NCBI RefSeq assembly: GCF_023806625.1
Contig: NZ_JAMTDX010000108.1
Coordinates: forward strand, 1-59,932
Reading direction: 5' to 3'
Origin: Accumulibacter sp.
GTDB lineage: Bacteria > Pseudomonadota > Gammaproteobacteria > Burkholderiales > Rhodocyclaceae
Length of the DNA: 59,932 bases
Shown here: piece after piece, positions 29,301 through 44,300 of the stretch
How the letters are laid out: each line of letters opens with the position of its first letter
Numbering within the stretch: the first letter of the stretch is position 1
Notes under the pieces: model-generated
Databases searched by the model: none
What the model saw: only the letters and a program-made list of their open reading frames with translations
Told to the model about the DNA's origin: nothing
Translations under genes and position numbers: made by a program

Positions 29301-32300
29301 GCGACCGGAGACCACGGCGCGCCCGTTTGTTCGCGCTGCTCGACGGTCAGCGCCGCGATGCCGCTCGCGGCGCTCGCGCGAACGCTGACGATGACCGTCT
29401 CCCCGGGAGTCACCGGGCGTCCCGGAGTCGCCGAAATGGTCACCCGGGGCGCGTCGTCGGCGACGCTGGCCACCGCCCGGAGGACGAAGCGCTGCGTGTC
29501 GCCGGCGCCCGCCGGCCCCGGTCCATCGTAGACGCGGGCGGTGACCAGCGTGCTGCCGATCTGCGCGACCGTCGGCGTCCATTCGAGACGCCGGGTCAGC
29601 GGGTCGTAAGCCGCGCCCTCGGGAAGATCGCTGAACTCGACGCGCAGCGCCTGCGTCTGCGCGGCACCGTCCGGATCGAAGACGGCAATCCCCGGACCGG
29701 CCGAGGTACCCGAAATCAGCGGCAGCGACAGCGTCGTTCCGGCGAGCACGCGGTGATCGGCGGCGCTGATCTGCGGCAGGCGGTTGACGTCGAGGACCCG
29801 CACACGGACGGTCTGCGTGCCGCTCGATCGGCCGTCGCTGGCGCGGAAAGCGAAGGCGAAGTCGCGGCTTTCGCTGCTCAGGTTGTCGACGACCTGATGC
29901 TCCGGTGTCCAGCTGAAGCGGCCGGTGGCCTCGTCGAAGCTGGCGTCGGGCGGAGTTTGCGCATCACGCAGCCAGGCGATGGCCACGGGATCGCCGTCGG
30001 GATCGCCGGCGATCAGCGAGAAGGCGAGCGTCTCGCCCTCGCGGACGAGTTGCAGTGGCAGCGGCACGATCGCCGGGGCCTGGTTCGTGTCGCCGATGAT
30101 CAGCTCGACCGGGCGCACGAACTGCGCATGGCCGTCGCTGCCGTGGATCGTGAAGCGCCAGGTTCCCGGATCGCCGGCCCCTGGAGAGCCGTCCTGCGCG
30201 GCGAAGTGATCGGGAGTCCAGTGCAGCGTCAGCCGGTTCCCGGTCGAAGCCTGCACCGACATGCCGCGCGGCAGCCCCTCCCATTGCCAGTAGACGCGGT
30301 CCGCATCGGCGTCGCTGGCGAAAAGGTCGAGGGTCAGCGGCTCGCCTTCGCTTCCGGCAATGCGCAGCGCGTCGCCTGCGTCGGCAACGGTCTGTCCGTT
30401 TCTCTGCACGCCGATCAGCTCGGGTGCGCTGTTCGACGTCCGGACGGTGACGCGCAGACGGTGAGCGCTGGTGTTGGCGACCGGGGTGGCCGGCAGTGGG
30501 TCGCCCTCGGGTGGCAAGCCGCTGTCGGTGACCTGCAGCTCGATCTCGTGGCTGCCGAGATCGCTGGCCGAAGGCAGCCACTCGAGGGTTGCCTGGCCGT
30601 AGCGCGCGCCGGCGCTCAGCGTCGCGCCGGGGGGCAGGCCGGAAGCACTCCAGGTCAGCGGATCCTGGTCCAGGTCGCTGGCCTCGAGGGCGACGACGAG
30701 CGGCTCGCCAACGACCCCGACGACCTCGCTGGCCGCGCGGATCAGCGGGATTTCGGTCGTGCTGCGCACGCTGACGATGAAGCTTGCGCCTGTCGAGAGT
30801 GCTGCAGCCGGATCGCCGTTTCCGCCGTCGGTCGCCGTCACACGGATCAGGTAGTCACCGCGGTCGCCGTTTCCGGGAGCGACGCGAAGGATCGTCGAGG
30901 CCATCCCGGGTGCATCGTCCGGAGCGGCAACGAGGCTGACGAAGCGCGGCAATTCGGCGAATTCGAGGCGGAGCGGAGAAGCGTTCGCGGCCGAGTCGGG
31001 GTCACGCACGACGACCGGAATGTCGACGACCTCGCCCCGGCCGACGACGGTGTGTCCGATCGCTTCGAGGACCGGTGGCCGGTTGCTGTCGATGACGCTG
31101 ACCGGCAGGCTGAGGTGACTGGTCATCGGCTGGCCGCTCGCGTCGCCGCTGTCGGTCGCCATGACCTCGATCAGGTAATTGCCGGCCTGGTCGTAAGCCG
31201 GTGTCCAGACGATCTCGAAGGTCTCGGCGTCGAAGATTGCGCCAGGCGGCAGGCCGTTGACCTCGTAGCGGATCGCCGCGCTCGTCTCTCCGAGGCCGAC
31301 CGCCGCGGCGCCCCTGCACCAGCGGACCGGCGGCGTCAGATCGGGGTGGTCCGGGTCGACCGCGAAGACGCTGACCCGCAGCGGCTGACCTTCGTAGACC
31401 GTCCACATCGCGGCCGGCGGAAAAACCGGTGCCGCGTCGGCGTCGGCGACCTCGAGGACCAGGTCGCGTTCGCTGGCGCTTTCGCTGACCGAGCCGTCAG
31501 CCGCCGTCCAGCGCGCGGTCAGGAGCAGCGGAACGACCTGCTGGCCGTGCTGCGCGTAGCCCGGCGTCCAGCTCAGCCAGCCGGTCGTCGGGTCGAGCGT
31601 CGCGCCGGCAGGCAGCCAGCGCGCGCCGTATTCGAGCACGGGGGCGTCGACGTCGCCGATTCCGGCCGTCGTGCCAGCGACCCGGCCGCTGACCCGCAGC
31701 CGGAAGGGCTCGCCTTCGCGCAGCGCCTGCGGCCGGATCGGCAGGATCTGCGGCGCCGGCACCGACTCCTCGACGGTGATCGACAGGCTCTCGCGGGTGC
31801 TCGCCGTGCCGTCGCTGGCGACGATCTCGATCCCTTCCCAGAGCCCAGCCTGATCGTATCCTGGCGTCCAGATCAGCCGGCTCGCCGACGCGTCGAAGAC
31901 AGCGCCGGGTGGCAGCCCTGAGAACGCGACGGTCACCGGTTCGCCATCCGCATCGCTTGCGCTGATCGGCAGGATCAGCGTCTCGCCCTCGGCGATCGTC
32001 GGCCACCGTGGCATTTCGACGACCGGTGGGTGGTTGCCTCCGTCGACGGCGATCGTGAACCGGTACAGGGCGAAGGCCCCGCGGCTGTCCTCGACGCGGA
32101 TCAGCACCGGGCTGCTCGCCGCGTCGCTTCCCTCCGGTGTCCAGTCGAGCGCGGCGAGCACATGGTGGCCGGCGAGGCCGGCATCGGACGTGATCGGCGT
32201 CAGCGTCATTCCCGCTGGCGCTTCGAGCAGCTGCCAGTAGATACGGCTGCCGTCCGGGTCGACGGCCTCGATCTCGCCATGCCAGGACTCGCCGACCCGC

Positions 32301-35300
32301 GCGTGTGCGGACCCGTCGTCGCCGAGTGCAGCCGTTAGCGCCGGCGCCCGATTTGCCGGCGGAGCCGCGTAGACGCGGTGGCCGGGGTCGAAACCGACCA
32401 GGTCGGCTACCGATGCATGCAGCGTTGGCGCTTCGAGCGGCGCGATCGTGATCGTCGGGCCGGCGATCGTCTCGCCCGGAGCGATCCGGCCACCGAGTGC
32501 CTGCAGGGCCGGTCCGAGGTCGATCGTCCACAGGCCGGCGTGTTCGCCGGCGCCCTCGGCGGCGCCTGCGACAAGTCCTCCGGAGTAGCGGCCGGGATCG
32601 AGCAGAAGGAGCAGCGGGCCACCGATCGCCTCGTCGCCGACGTTCGTCACGCCCAGTTCGTAGCTGATCTCGCCGTGCGCGCGGTCGGCGCGGGTGCGCG
32701 CGAAGTCGATGCGCACCCGGTTGCTGAAGTCCTCGAGCGCAGTGAAGGATGAGACGAAGGCGCTCGCCAGTCGCATTTCGCTGGCGCTTTCCAGCTGCGC
32801 GTCGATCTCGATCCGGTAGTCACCGACTCCGAGCCCCGCGAAGTCGAGCCAGGCGGTGTTGGTTTCTTCGTCCCAGCGTACCGCGACCGGGCGAATTCGC
32901 GGGTCGGCCGGCGGACTCGCGTCGAGCCGGACGAGGCTGAAGTGCTCAGGGTCGATGACGCTGCCGCGATCGCCGGGTACCCCAGTGCGCATCGGCTGGT
33001 CGAAGACGACGCCGATTTCGTTGAGCGGCAGCGGCACGAATGCGCCGTCGGCGACGGTCAGTGCCTGAACTCGCGGCGCTCGGGCCAGGGCGATCTCGTC
33101 GATGTGCCGGGTCTGGCCGACGAGGAGGCGCCCGTCGCCGGTGGCGACGATCGCCTCGCTGCGCGTACCGCCGCCGGCCAGCGGCAGGATCCGCCGGCTG
33201 GCCAGTTCGATCATCCACACGCGGCCCTGATGCACCGGTTCACCGTCCGCCGGATGGACCGGGTGCTGGGCGGGCTGGCTGCTGGCCAGCAACAAGCCGG
33301 CGAGCGGGGTGCCGGCAGCACCGAAGGCGATGCTGTCGACGACTCCGGGCAGGCGATACTCGAGTTCGGCACGGCCGGCCAGGCGCCCGGTCAGCGGGAA
33401 GCTGACGATTTCGGTGATCGCCTCGGGATCGGCGGCGAGGATTCGCCCGGCCGTCCACGGCACAGCCCAGAGCCGACCGTCGGCAGCGAAGGCGAGGTCG
33501 ACGACGCGCTGGTTGCTGAAGTGGCGCCAGGCGCGTGCCGGCTGCTCTTCGGCAGGATCGAAAACCTCGATGCCGTCACCCGACGAAACGTAGATCTCGC
33601 CGGTGCGCGGGTCGACGGCCAGCGCGTGAGTCAGCGGATGTCCACCCGGCGCCTGTACGCGCCCGACGATCGCGCCGGCTTCGGCGTCGATCTCGAGCAG
33701 CTCGGCTCCGCTGATCACCCAGAGGCGGCCCAGGCCATCGACGGCCATGTCGAGCACCGGTGCGTCGAGCACGAACAGCGGTGAAGCGCCATGCACGCTG
33801 GCTGGAAGGCCGTCGCGGGTGAAGCGATGAACCTCGTTGCGTTGTGCCCCGGAGCTGGCCAGGATGCTTCCGTCGGGCAACTCTACGAGTGCCTGGACGC
33901 CGATCTCGCTGGCACTCGCCGTGAAGCCGCCAGCAAAGCCGCGCAGTGCAAAGGGAGCGGCGACCGCAGTCAGATCGCTGCTGCGGTTGTTGATCAGCGT
34001 ACCCGGCAGCCCGCGCAGCGCCTCGGCGAAGACTGCGCTCGGCGGATATTCGCGGTCGGCCGGTGCCAGCGGAGTGACCGGGGTCTGGTTGACGACACCG
34101 GCACCACCGAGGTCGTCGAGAATCCGCTGCCGGCTGCCGTCGTCGGGAACCGGTGCCGTCCCGGCAGGCGTGATCTCTCGGTTGCCCACCCGGTCGGTGG
34201 CGACGGCGAAGAATTCGTAGCGTCGCCCGGGCTCGCCGATGAACACCGCCTGTCCGGCACCCGGTGCCGGCTCCCGCCTCCAGATGTGGACGTCGCCGCC
34301 ATCCTCGGCGACGTAGAGAGTGACCGACTCGACGCCGGAGAGGTCGTCGGTCGCCGTCCAGCGCAGCGCATAGGTCGGCGCCTGGTCAGCGGCCGCCGCC
34401 GGCGGCGACGCGTCGACGCCGAGCCGGGTCTGCGGTGCCGTGTCGTCGAGGCGAACCGACGCCGATTCGCTGGCCATCGGTGGTGCTCCGTCGATGATCA
34501 GCCGCGCCGAGCTGGCCAGTTCGCTCGCTGGACCAGGGCCGCCGGCAGCCTCGATCGTGTAGCTGACGAAGCCGCGGCCGCTGCCCCGCGCCAGGACGAG
34601 GTCGTCAGCGGAACGGCCTTCTGGCTGCTCTGCAGCTTCAGGGACGAGCAAACCTCGGGTCCGGTCGTGCACGACCTCGCCGGTGTCGGGGTCGATCGCC
34701 TGGAACAGCCAGGTCGCGACACGCTCGCCGGCGTCGATTCCGGCGCTGACGCGCAGGATGAAGCCACGGCTGGCCGTGAAATCGAAGTCTCCGTGGAAAC
34801 TCGTCCGGTTTTCCGGGAGGTGGAGGTCGATGTCGCCGACGCGGAGGTCGCCGAGACGGAACGACGGCAAGTCGAAATTTTCATCGAAGCGAGTGACGAC
34901 GCGCAGCTGGCCAGCCGGGCTGCTTCCCGGATTGGCGAAGGCGATTCTCCAGGGCAGCGCGATCGCCGCGGGAACGTAACTCAGGCCGTCTTCGCCGCGC
35001 AGCGCAGCGGGAGCGATGACGCGGACCGGCCCGCCCGAATCGGCGCTCGCTCCGAGATGGCGGGCGAGGTCGAGCGCCTGCCCGGCACGCGGTCGAAACT
35101 GGTCATCGAGGACGCCGACGTGCCGCAGATACTCGAGTTCGGAAAGGCCGCCGACGAAGACGTTGACGTCGACCAGCCGGGTCCCCGAACTGCCCGAGGG
35201 ATCGAGGCTCCCCGGGCTGATCGGCAGCGGCACCGGCACTTCGACGACACCTTCGGAACTCTGGCGCGTCTCGTGGTAATCGATGGGCGCGCCGGCCGCT

Positions 35301-38300
35301 GCTTCGTCGCCGGCGTAGCGCGCGGTGTCGCCGTACCACGACTGCACGCGCGAAAAGAAGTCGACCAGATCGCCCTGCGTGCGGAACGCCTCGCCCGCGC
35401 GAGCGAGCAGGATGCCGCTGGCCAGCGTCGCGTTGAGGCTCAGCACCGCCGCGCTCTCGCGCACCGGTGGCGCTTCGCCGGCCGGGCGCAGCATCCCGCC
35501 CGCTTCGAGCGCAGCCAGCCAGCCGGCCTGCCACTGCTGCGCATCGGCGGCCAGCACGGCGAGTGCGGCGGGCGCCGTCTGGTCGTCGAGGATCGCCGCG
35601 CGCAGACGCAGCGCGTGCTTCCGCTGCTCGGCGACGAACTCTTCACGGGTCAGCGCGGTGACCGCTCCGGCGACGTCGAAGCGGAAGGGCATCGCCAGCG
35701 CCTCGAGCGGGGTCAGACGGTGCTCGGGATCGAGGAACCTCTGGTCGAGGTTTTCGCCGAGACGATCGAGGTCGGTCACGCCGTGATCGAGCAACCCGGC
35801 CGCCTGCCACTCGGGATGCAGCGCGTAAAGCCGCTCGCGCAGGCCGTCGAAATCCCTCGACAGCCATTCGGCGAGGCCCGGATAGGTCTGCAGCGTGAAG
35901 CTCGTCCCGGCGTAGCCGCTCGCCGGGACGTCGAAAGCGTAGCCCGGCGCGAGGTTGGCGCCGGCGGAGTTGAGGACCGAGTCGAGTCGGGCCCACGGAA
36001 TGTCGCTGCGCCCGCCATGATCGGTCGGGGTCGCTCCCCAGGTCAGCGTGTTCCCGGCCGCGTCGAACGTCCGGCCACCCGGCGCGCCGCCCGACGGTCC
36101 GCCGAAGACCAGGTAGGGCAGTGCGAGGCCTTCGAGGAGGTCGGCGCTGTAGCCCATCTCGGGAGCGCCGAAAGCGAAGCGGACGTACGGCTCATCGACG
36201 TTCGCCAGGTTGTGCAGCGTCACCCCGTACGCGGCACCTGCGCCCGGGTCGAGGCTGCGCGGGCCGCTGATGCCGATGCTCATCCCGGCGCCGCTGGCGC
36301 GCTCGACGAGGAAGCGATTGGCTTCGCAAACCTGCTGTCCGTCGGGGTTGACGACGGTCAAATCGTAGAGCCCGATCGGCATCCGGCCGGTGTCGAAGAT
36401 CGCCCGGATGTGCGTCGCGTCGAGCACCTGCCAGCGCTCGGGTTCGCATTCGAAGACTCCCGGCCGGGATAGTCGGACGAGCGCGCCCGGCGCGAAGTGC
36501 GAGCCCTCGATGTCGACGGTCAGCCAGCGCTTGGTCTCGTCGCCGCAGCCTCCCCGGTCCGGGCTGATCCGGGTGATCGACAGCGGGAGGAGGTCGGCGC
36601 GCAGTTCGATCGGCGAGTCGACCGAACCCTGGGTGCAGCGTACGAGCAGGTAGTAGTCACCGGCCCGTGTGCTGGCGACGATCGCCTGCTCGCTGGCGGA
36701 GAGTGTGCCCGAGGAGGAGGCGTCGAAGAGTTCGGCCGACGGTGGTGCGCCGTAGCGCAGCGCAATCTCGTGACTTGCGCCGGGCGCGGCTGCATCGAGA
36801 CGCACGCGCAGCGTCTCACCGCCGGCGACGGCGATCCGATAGAGCCGCTCTTCGCCGGAGCCGAGCGTGGTGGCCAGCGGATCGCCGACGCGCAGTTCCG
36901 GAACGCTGACGCGAACCGTCGAAGCCGACGCGCTGCGGTTGTTCGCCTCACCGGGAGAAAGCCGAAGGCCGCTGGCGTCGCGCGTGGCTCCGCCCTCGAA
37001 GACCTCGTCGTACAGGTCGGGCCGGACGATCAGCCGCCAGTCTCCTTCGGCGAGCGCCGGCAGACGCGCGGTCAGCGTCGCCTCGTAGCTCTCGCCGCCG
37101 GCCAGGTCACCGGCATGCGCAACCCTGCCGAGCAGCACGTCACCGGCATCCCACAGGTTATCGCGAGAAAGATAGACGGCGTCGGTCCACCGGCCACGCG
37201 CCGCGTTCGCCGAGTCGTTGTGGATCACGAAGCGGACCGCGATGGCTTCGCCGACTTCGCCCGAAGCGGGAACGAGCGTGTCGTCGGCGAGCAGGTCGGC
37301 TGGCGGAGGAATCGTCACGAGAGTCGGCGCGAGCGCGGCGCGGGCATTGTTGTCTTCGTGACCGACCTCGCGCACATGGCCCGCCGGACCGCTTCCCCAG
37401 ACTCCAGCTGGATCGGCGACCACGAAGACGACGTACGCCCCGGAGAGATCGGGCGGTATCGCGACCTCGAGCCGCGCATCGTAGCTCGCGCCGATGGCCA
37501 AGCCACCGCGATGTTCGAGAAAGCCGAGACAGCTGTCCTGTCGAAGATCGAGGAAGCGGTCGCGCGACAGGTAGACCAGGTCGTTCCAGCTGCTCTGGCC
37601 CGCCGGGAGCTCGCCGCCGGCGTTGACGACGCGCCATTCGACCGCGAAGCGCTGGCCGGAGAGCACCTCTGCTGGCGCCTCGACTTCGGCAACCTGCAGG
37701 TCGGCGGGGGTGTTCGGCACGACGTGCAGCGCAGTCGTCGCCTGATTGTCGCCTTCGCCGCCAAACTCGAGGACCCGGCCGGCTGCGTTGCCGAGCGTCG
37801 ACAATCCGGGGAGCTCGCTGCGGATCGTGCCGGCGAGCCGCGGATTCCGGCCGAGCGCGGTGTCGGTACACAGGATCAGCGTGAAGTCGCCGCTGATCGC
37901 ATCCGGCAGGTCGACGGTCGCGGTCGCCGTGTACGATTCGCCGGGCTGCAGGAAGCGGGGACCGTCGCTGCCCGAGAGTGCGACGCTGTACACGCCGAGT
38001 GCGGCTCCCGCCGACCCGCCACGGTTTAGCAGCGGGTAGTCGCCCTGGTCGAGCGAAGTGTCGCGCGAGAGATAGAGGCCGTCGAACCACTGGCTGGTCC
38101 GCGTCGCGCGGTCGCCACGGTTGGTGACCGTCCACGCGACGTTCAGCGGAGCACCGGCCTGGACGAGCGGCGTGTCGACGACCAGCGAGTCGATCTGCAG
38201 ATCGGGCTCGCGGTAGCTGATCGCGAGGGGCACGCTGCCGATGTTGTTGTCGTTGCGCGCCGCTTCCCAGACCGAAGCGCGGTAGTAGTCGCCGGCAGCG

Positions 38301-41300
38301 CCGGCATTGTCTCCACCCGAAGTGAGCTCGACTCGCGCCCGCGGCTGCGAGAAGCCGGCGAGGTCGCTCTCGGCGTCGGCGATGACGTGGATGAAGTAGT
38401 CGCCTTCGGCACCTTCGGGTAGACGGATCGTCGCCGTGCCGGTGTAACTCGCAGCGGCCGGCAGGCCGCTGCCGTTGAGGTGTACGAAGTCGCCGAGATG
38501 GATCGCGCGCGCCGGGATCAGCACCGGGTCGCGGCTCAGATAGAGCGAGTCGACCCAGCTCCGGGTCGCCGGCCAGACCGCGTCGCCGAAGTTGCCGACT
38601 GTCCAGGAAACCGTCGTCTCCTCTCCCGAGAGGGCAGCCGATCCGCTGCGCAGATCGGTGACCCGCAGGTCGGCTGCCGTCGTGCTCAGCACAACCGGAG
38701 CAGACTGGCGGTTGTTCCGCTCGTCGGACTCGGCGACCTGATTCAGCAGATCGCTGCGCACGACGATGTAGCTCCCGCGGACCGACGGCGCGAGGGTCAC
38801 CGTCTGGTCGACCGAATAGCTTGCCCCGTTGTCGAGCGCGCGAGTCTGCCGATGATCGGCGAGATGCCAGAGCTCACGCGCGTCCTCGAGCGTTGGGCTG
38901 TCGCTGAGGTAGACCGAGTCGACCCATTCGCCGCTGACGCGTTCGCCGCAGTTGACCACCGTGTAGCGGTAAGCGAAGCTTCCTCCGGCACTCGCCGCCG
39001 GCTGTGCATCGAGCGACTGGACGGCGAGGTCCGCCGGGGCCGGGCCGAGGATGCCGATCGGCCGGGCACGGTAGTTGTTGTTGTCGATCTGCTGGGCGTC
39101 GTCGGGGTTGATCTCGGTGGCCAGCGTATCCTCGACGACGACATCGTAGCTGTCGCTCCAGACGGTCAGGTAGTACTGGCCGCTGGCGACGTCGTCGGGA
39201 ATCCGCACCCGGGCGGTGGCGAGGTAGTCCCCGCCCGGGTCGAGCACGCCGCTGTGGCTGACGGTGGTCAGCAGGATGTCGCCCTTGGCGGCTCCCGGGC
39301 GCCGCCGGTCGCGGGCCAGCCAGATGCTGTCGGTCCAGTTGGCCGCCGTGCTGTCCTGGCCGCGGGTCGCCGCGGCGCCGCGGTTGGCGACCCGCCAGCG
39401 CACTTCGATCGTCGCTCCGTGCACCGACTCGTCGGGCGCGCCGAGTTCAGTGGTCACCAGGTCGGCAAATGCCGCGGCGTCGATCGCCAACGGCGCAGCG
39501 AGGACGTTGTTGGCTTCGTTGGGGTACTCGTCGATGCTTCGGCCGGCGTCGGCGACGACGATCACGTAGGCGTTTCCCCGCAGTTCGAGCGGGACGTCGA
39601 CAATCGCTTCGCCCTGCGTCGATGACTCTCCGGGGGCCAGAGCACCGGCGCAGGGGAACTCCGCGATCAGGCGATCGTCGCTGCTCAGCGTCGCGTCGAG
39701 CGAGAGGTAGAGCCGTTCCGTCCAGGCGCCGTTGGTCGCCGTCGTGCCGAGATTGGTGATCGTGTAGCTGACCGGCGCGGTCGCGCCGGCAGCGATCCGC
39801 TCGGGGACGCCGACCCGCGTCACGCGCAGATCGGGCCGCCCGGCGGCCGCGATGTGCAGCAGATCGGCCGAATCGAAAGCGTCATTCGCACGCGCCACGG
39901 CGGACTCATAGACGCTGCGTCCCGAGCTCGCGTCGGGGCTGTTGGTCAGCACCCTGAGCCGGTAGGCACCTTCGACCCGCTGCGGCAAGCGGATCTGCTC
40001 GGTTCGCGTGCTGCGCAGGCCCGCGCCAAGCCCCCCGACGGTGGCAAAGCTGCCGAGCGCGATCGACTGTCCGGCTCCGCCAGCCGGCACGAGCCAGAGC
40101 GAGTCGGTCCACCCGCCGCTGGCTGCGACGGCGGCCTGGTTGAGCACGGTCCACGAGACGTCGATCAGCGACCCTTCGTCGGCGCTCGACGGCAGAGCGA
40201 CGCTCTCGACGACGAGGTCCGCCGATTCGGAAAGCGCCACCGCGATCACCGACGAGGTCGCGGTATTGTCGTCGTCGTGAATGAACTCGTAAGGCCCGCC
40301 GGTCCGCACGTTGAGGTAGAAGTCGCCGGCGATCCCATCGGGGAGGATCAGATCGACGCTCCTGCGGTACGAGGCCCCCGCGGCGATCTGGCCAACGTGC
40401 GGGCTGACGGTGAACCGGGCGACGACGTCGCTGCCGTCCGGGTTGCGACTCAGCCACAGCTGGTCGACCCAGTCGCTGCGGTCGGTGATCCCGATGCCGC
40501 AGTTGCTGACCTGCCAGTCGACGCGCAGCGGCTGGCCGCTCGCCCCGGAGTCCGGCACCTGGACTTCGTCGACCCGCAGGTCGGCGAAGGGGATCGGCAT
40601 CACCTCCAGCGCCTGCGGCGAGCGGCCGACGTTGTTGCTCTCGCCGGTGTATTCGAAGACTTCGGCGAGCGCGTCGACGACGACGAAGACCTCGTAGCGC
40701 GCCGAAGTGCCCGGCGGCAGAACGATCTCGGCGCTGTGCGTGACCGATTCGCCGACTTCCGGCAAGGTGTCGTAGCGATAGCTGCCGGCGATCCGGTCGT
40801 CGTCGTTGCCGAGCAGCGCGTCGCTCGAGAGCACGATCTGCTCGGTCCATGCGTGGCTCCGCCCCGTTCCGCTGCCCTGGTTGCCGACCGTCCAGCTCAG
40901 CGGCAACCGCGCCGGATCGCCGATGATCCTCGCCGGCGCGACGACCGGTCCGGCGACCAGATCGGCGTAGGGGGCGAGCTCGACGTCGATCGGGTCAGCT
41001 CGCTGGTTGTTGGCGCGCTTGCGATCGTCGACCTGCTCGCCCGAATCGCTGACCACCAGCAACTCGTACGGCCCCGAGCAGTCGAGCGGAAGCTGGACTT
41101 CGGCGCTGGCGAGGTAGCTCTGGCCAGCGAGCAGGCCGCGCGTATGCGCGACTTCGGCGAGCCGCTGGCGCGTGCCTCCGGCGACCAGCCAGACGCTGTC
41201 GACCCAGTCTCCGGGAGCGTCGCCGCCGTGGTTCTCGACGAGCCAGTCGACATGCAGCGAGTCGCCTGAACTCGCTGCAGCCGGAAAGCTGACCGAGCCG

Positions 41301-44300
41301 ACGGCGAGGTCGGGGCGCTCGATCAACAGCGGCGCGCTGGCGCGGTTGTCGCCCTCGCCGGCACGTTCGTCGATGCTGTCGTCGCCATCGACTTCGACCA
41401 GCCAGCGGTAGTCTCCGTCGGCCAGGCCACTCGGGACGACGACGTCGACGCTGCGGGTGAGCCGTTCGCCGGGGGCCAGTGGATCGCTGTTGAAGACCGT
41501 GGCCAGGCGCAGCAGTGCGAGCTGCGGGCCAAGGTCGATGAGCAGCCGGTCGAGCCAGGCCGCGGCGGTCGTCGCGCCGCCGGCGTTGACCAGTGTGTAG
41601 GTCAGCGTCGCGGTCTGCCCGGGGCGCACGATCGCCGGGCCGTTGAGCTCGCTGGCGACGAGGTCGGCGACCGGCGAGAGGTCGATCTGCAGCGGCGCGC
41701 TCGCGCTGCTGTTGTTGCTCGTCCGCCCCGCTTCGTCGAGATTGCCGCCGGGGTTGGCGATGACCACGATGCGAAAGCTCCCGGCAAGATCGCGGGGCAG
41801 GGTGACGCGGGCGCGGGCGTTGCCGCTGTCGCCGCGATCGAGGGCTTCAGCGCGCGGCAGCGAAGCGACCAGGATCACGTCGTCGGCGCTCGGCAGTTCG
41901 TCAGTCGAGAGCACGATGCGCTCGATCCACCCGTCGGCCGGAGTCGCGCTTTCGCCGTGGTTGGTCACCCGCCAGCCGACCTCGATCTCGTCGCCGCTGA
42001 GCGCTCGTTGCGGAGCGACGATGGCCGACACCTCGAGGTCGATCGTCGGCTCGCGGACGTCGATCGGCTGCGCGGCGCTGGCGTTGTCGGCGCGGGTGTC
42101 GGGTTCGACGACGCGCCCCGCGGCGTCGCTGCGTACAGCCAGGAAGAAGCGGCCGGCCTGCCCGGGTGGCAGGACGACATTCGCCGTCTGCGAGTAGCTG
42201 TCGCCGACGGCCAGCGCACCGCCGTACTCGATGTTCGCGAGAATCCGGTCGTCGGCATTGCCGATCAGCGCGTCGCCGCTCCACACGACTTCGTCGTCCC
42301 AGCCCGCTGCGCTGCCGGTCGATCCGCGGTTGCTGACCGTCCACCCGACGGTGATCGGCTCGCCGGCGACTCCGCTCGCCGGAACCGAGAACGCATCCAC
42401 GGCCAGGTCGGCGTAGCGACCGGCTTCCGAGAAGACCTGGAGCATGGCCTCATTGTTGCTCTCGGCGTCGTCGTTGACGCTGGCTTCGAGAACCATTCCT
42501 CGATCGCCATCGTCGGCGTCGGCGGTCACCCGGACCTCGAGCAGCCCCGCACCGCGGCGACCATCCGGAAGCTGCAACGCGAGGTGGCGCTCGACGCTCG
42601 CACTCGCCGCGAGGACCTGCGACGGATCGCCGGCGACCAGCGTATCGAGCAGCGTCTCGCCGCTGTCGAGGTTCACCACCTGCACCCGGTCGCTCCACGC
42701 GCCGAGCGCGCTGCTGTGGCCGGCGTTGTAGTCCTCCCACGAGATGAACAGTTGATCGCCCGCCGAGATCGCCAACGGCGAGGCGTGTAGGCGGCGTACG
42801 CGCAGATCGGGGCCGTGCGTCGTCCAGCGCAGCGCCTCGTTGTTCCGTTCGCCGCTGCCGATCGCGTTGCTCTCGCGGATGCTGTCGTCAGAATCGGCGA
42901 CGACGCGCCAGAGGAAACGCCCGACTCCGGCTTCGCCCGCCGGCCAGACGAACGAGAACGAGCGCGCGATCGTCCCGCCGCCAGCCAGACCACCCGAGCT
43001 GTCGACCAGCGTCTGGTCGACGACGACCTCGCCGGTCGTCGCGTTGAGCACTTCGACGCGCTCGCTCCACTGGCCTGCGATCGCCTGGTTGCCCTCGTTG
43101 CCTACGCTCCAGCTCACGCGCACGCTTTCGCCGGGGGAAGGGTCGCCGGCGATGCGCAGATCGCTGACCGTCAGGTCGGCGTGCAGCGACTCCGGCTCGT
43201 GGGTCAGATAGGGGCCCCACGCCGGGCGGTCGACGAGCGGATCGGGCGGAATTCCCTGCGCGAGTACCGGCAGCAGCGGAATGCCGTTGAGCGTGCTCGC
43301 CGAGTCGAAGCACCAGCCGTCGACCGCCAGCCATCCGTCGTCATCGGCGACGACGCGAACCAGCTGCGCGGTGCCGGTTGCGCCATCGCTCGCCAGCCAC
43401 CGTGCGCCGTCGATCCACTGGCCGAGGGCGCCGCTTCCCGCCGACCAGTAGCCGGAACTTACGGCCAGCCAGACCTCGCCGAGCGCTTCGCCGCCGGGTC
43501 CGCGCCAGACGTGCAGCAGATCGCTGCGACCGTCGAGATCGAGGTCGACAGCGACCACCTGCTGAACGGGCTGGGCTTCGCCAAGCGGATGATCGCCGCC
43601 ACCCTGGAAGGCAAGTCCGCCGAGCGGGTCGATCGACGACCGCCAGCTGCTCGCCCTTAGCCCTCCCGTGCCGTCCTCGACGACCAGGACGACGTCGTCA
43701 TCGCCGTCGGCGTCGACATCGGCGCCGGTCAAAGCGACGCTGCCCGCGAAGGCGCCGAGCACCTGTTCGCCTCCGCTGACCAGCGCTCCGGAATCATCCG
43801 ACCACCAAGCGAGCCGGGTCAGACCGTCGGGCGCCTCCGCGGCGACGACGAGCTCGTCCCGGCCGTCTCCGTCGACGTCGATCAGCGTCCACAGGGCATT
43901 CGCCGGGTAGTCGCCAAGTTCGCTGGTCGCGCCGGCGGTCAGGCCCTCGCTGCGCGCCAGCCACTCGCGGGCGATCGCCCGGCCGTCGGATCTCTGCCTG
44001 AGCTCGATCAGGTCGGCCGAGCCGTCAGCGTCGAGGTCCCCGGCAAGGGCCAGCGAAGCTGCATGCCACTCGCCGAGTTCGACGCGGCCACCCGTGCTGA
44101 CGCCATCGACAGCCAGCGACCAGTGCCGGGCGATCGCCGTGCCGCCCGCGGGAACGCAAATTTCGACGAAGCTGGCCGTGCCCTGGCCGGAGGGGTCGAT
44201 CGCCACATAGCGCGAATCCTCGCGCCGGCTGCGCTCGCCGGGCAGCCCGTTGCCATCGGAAAGCGCGACGCTGATCGTCAGGCGACCGTCCGGCTCCTGC

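Noticed and set aside
22688-31921. A 3,077-codon open frame on the plus strand opposite the giant gene
   Set aside because: Its translation is rich in Arg, Gly, Ala and Asp without any recognisable domain, while the minus strand shows clear CARDB, Ig and catalytic motifs. Long antisense frames are expected in DNA this GC-rich.
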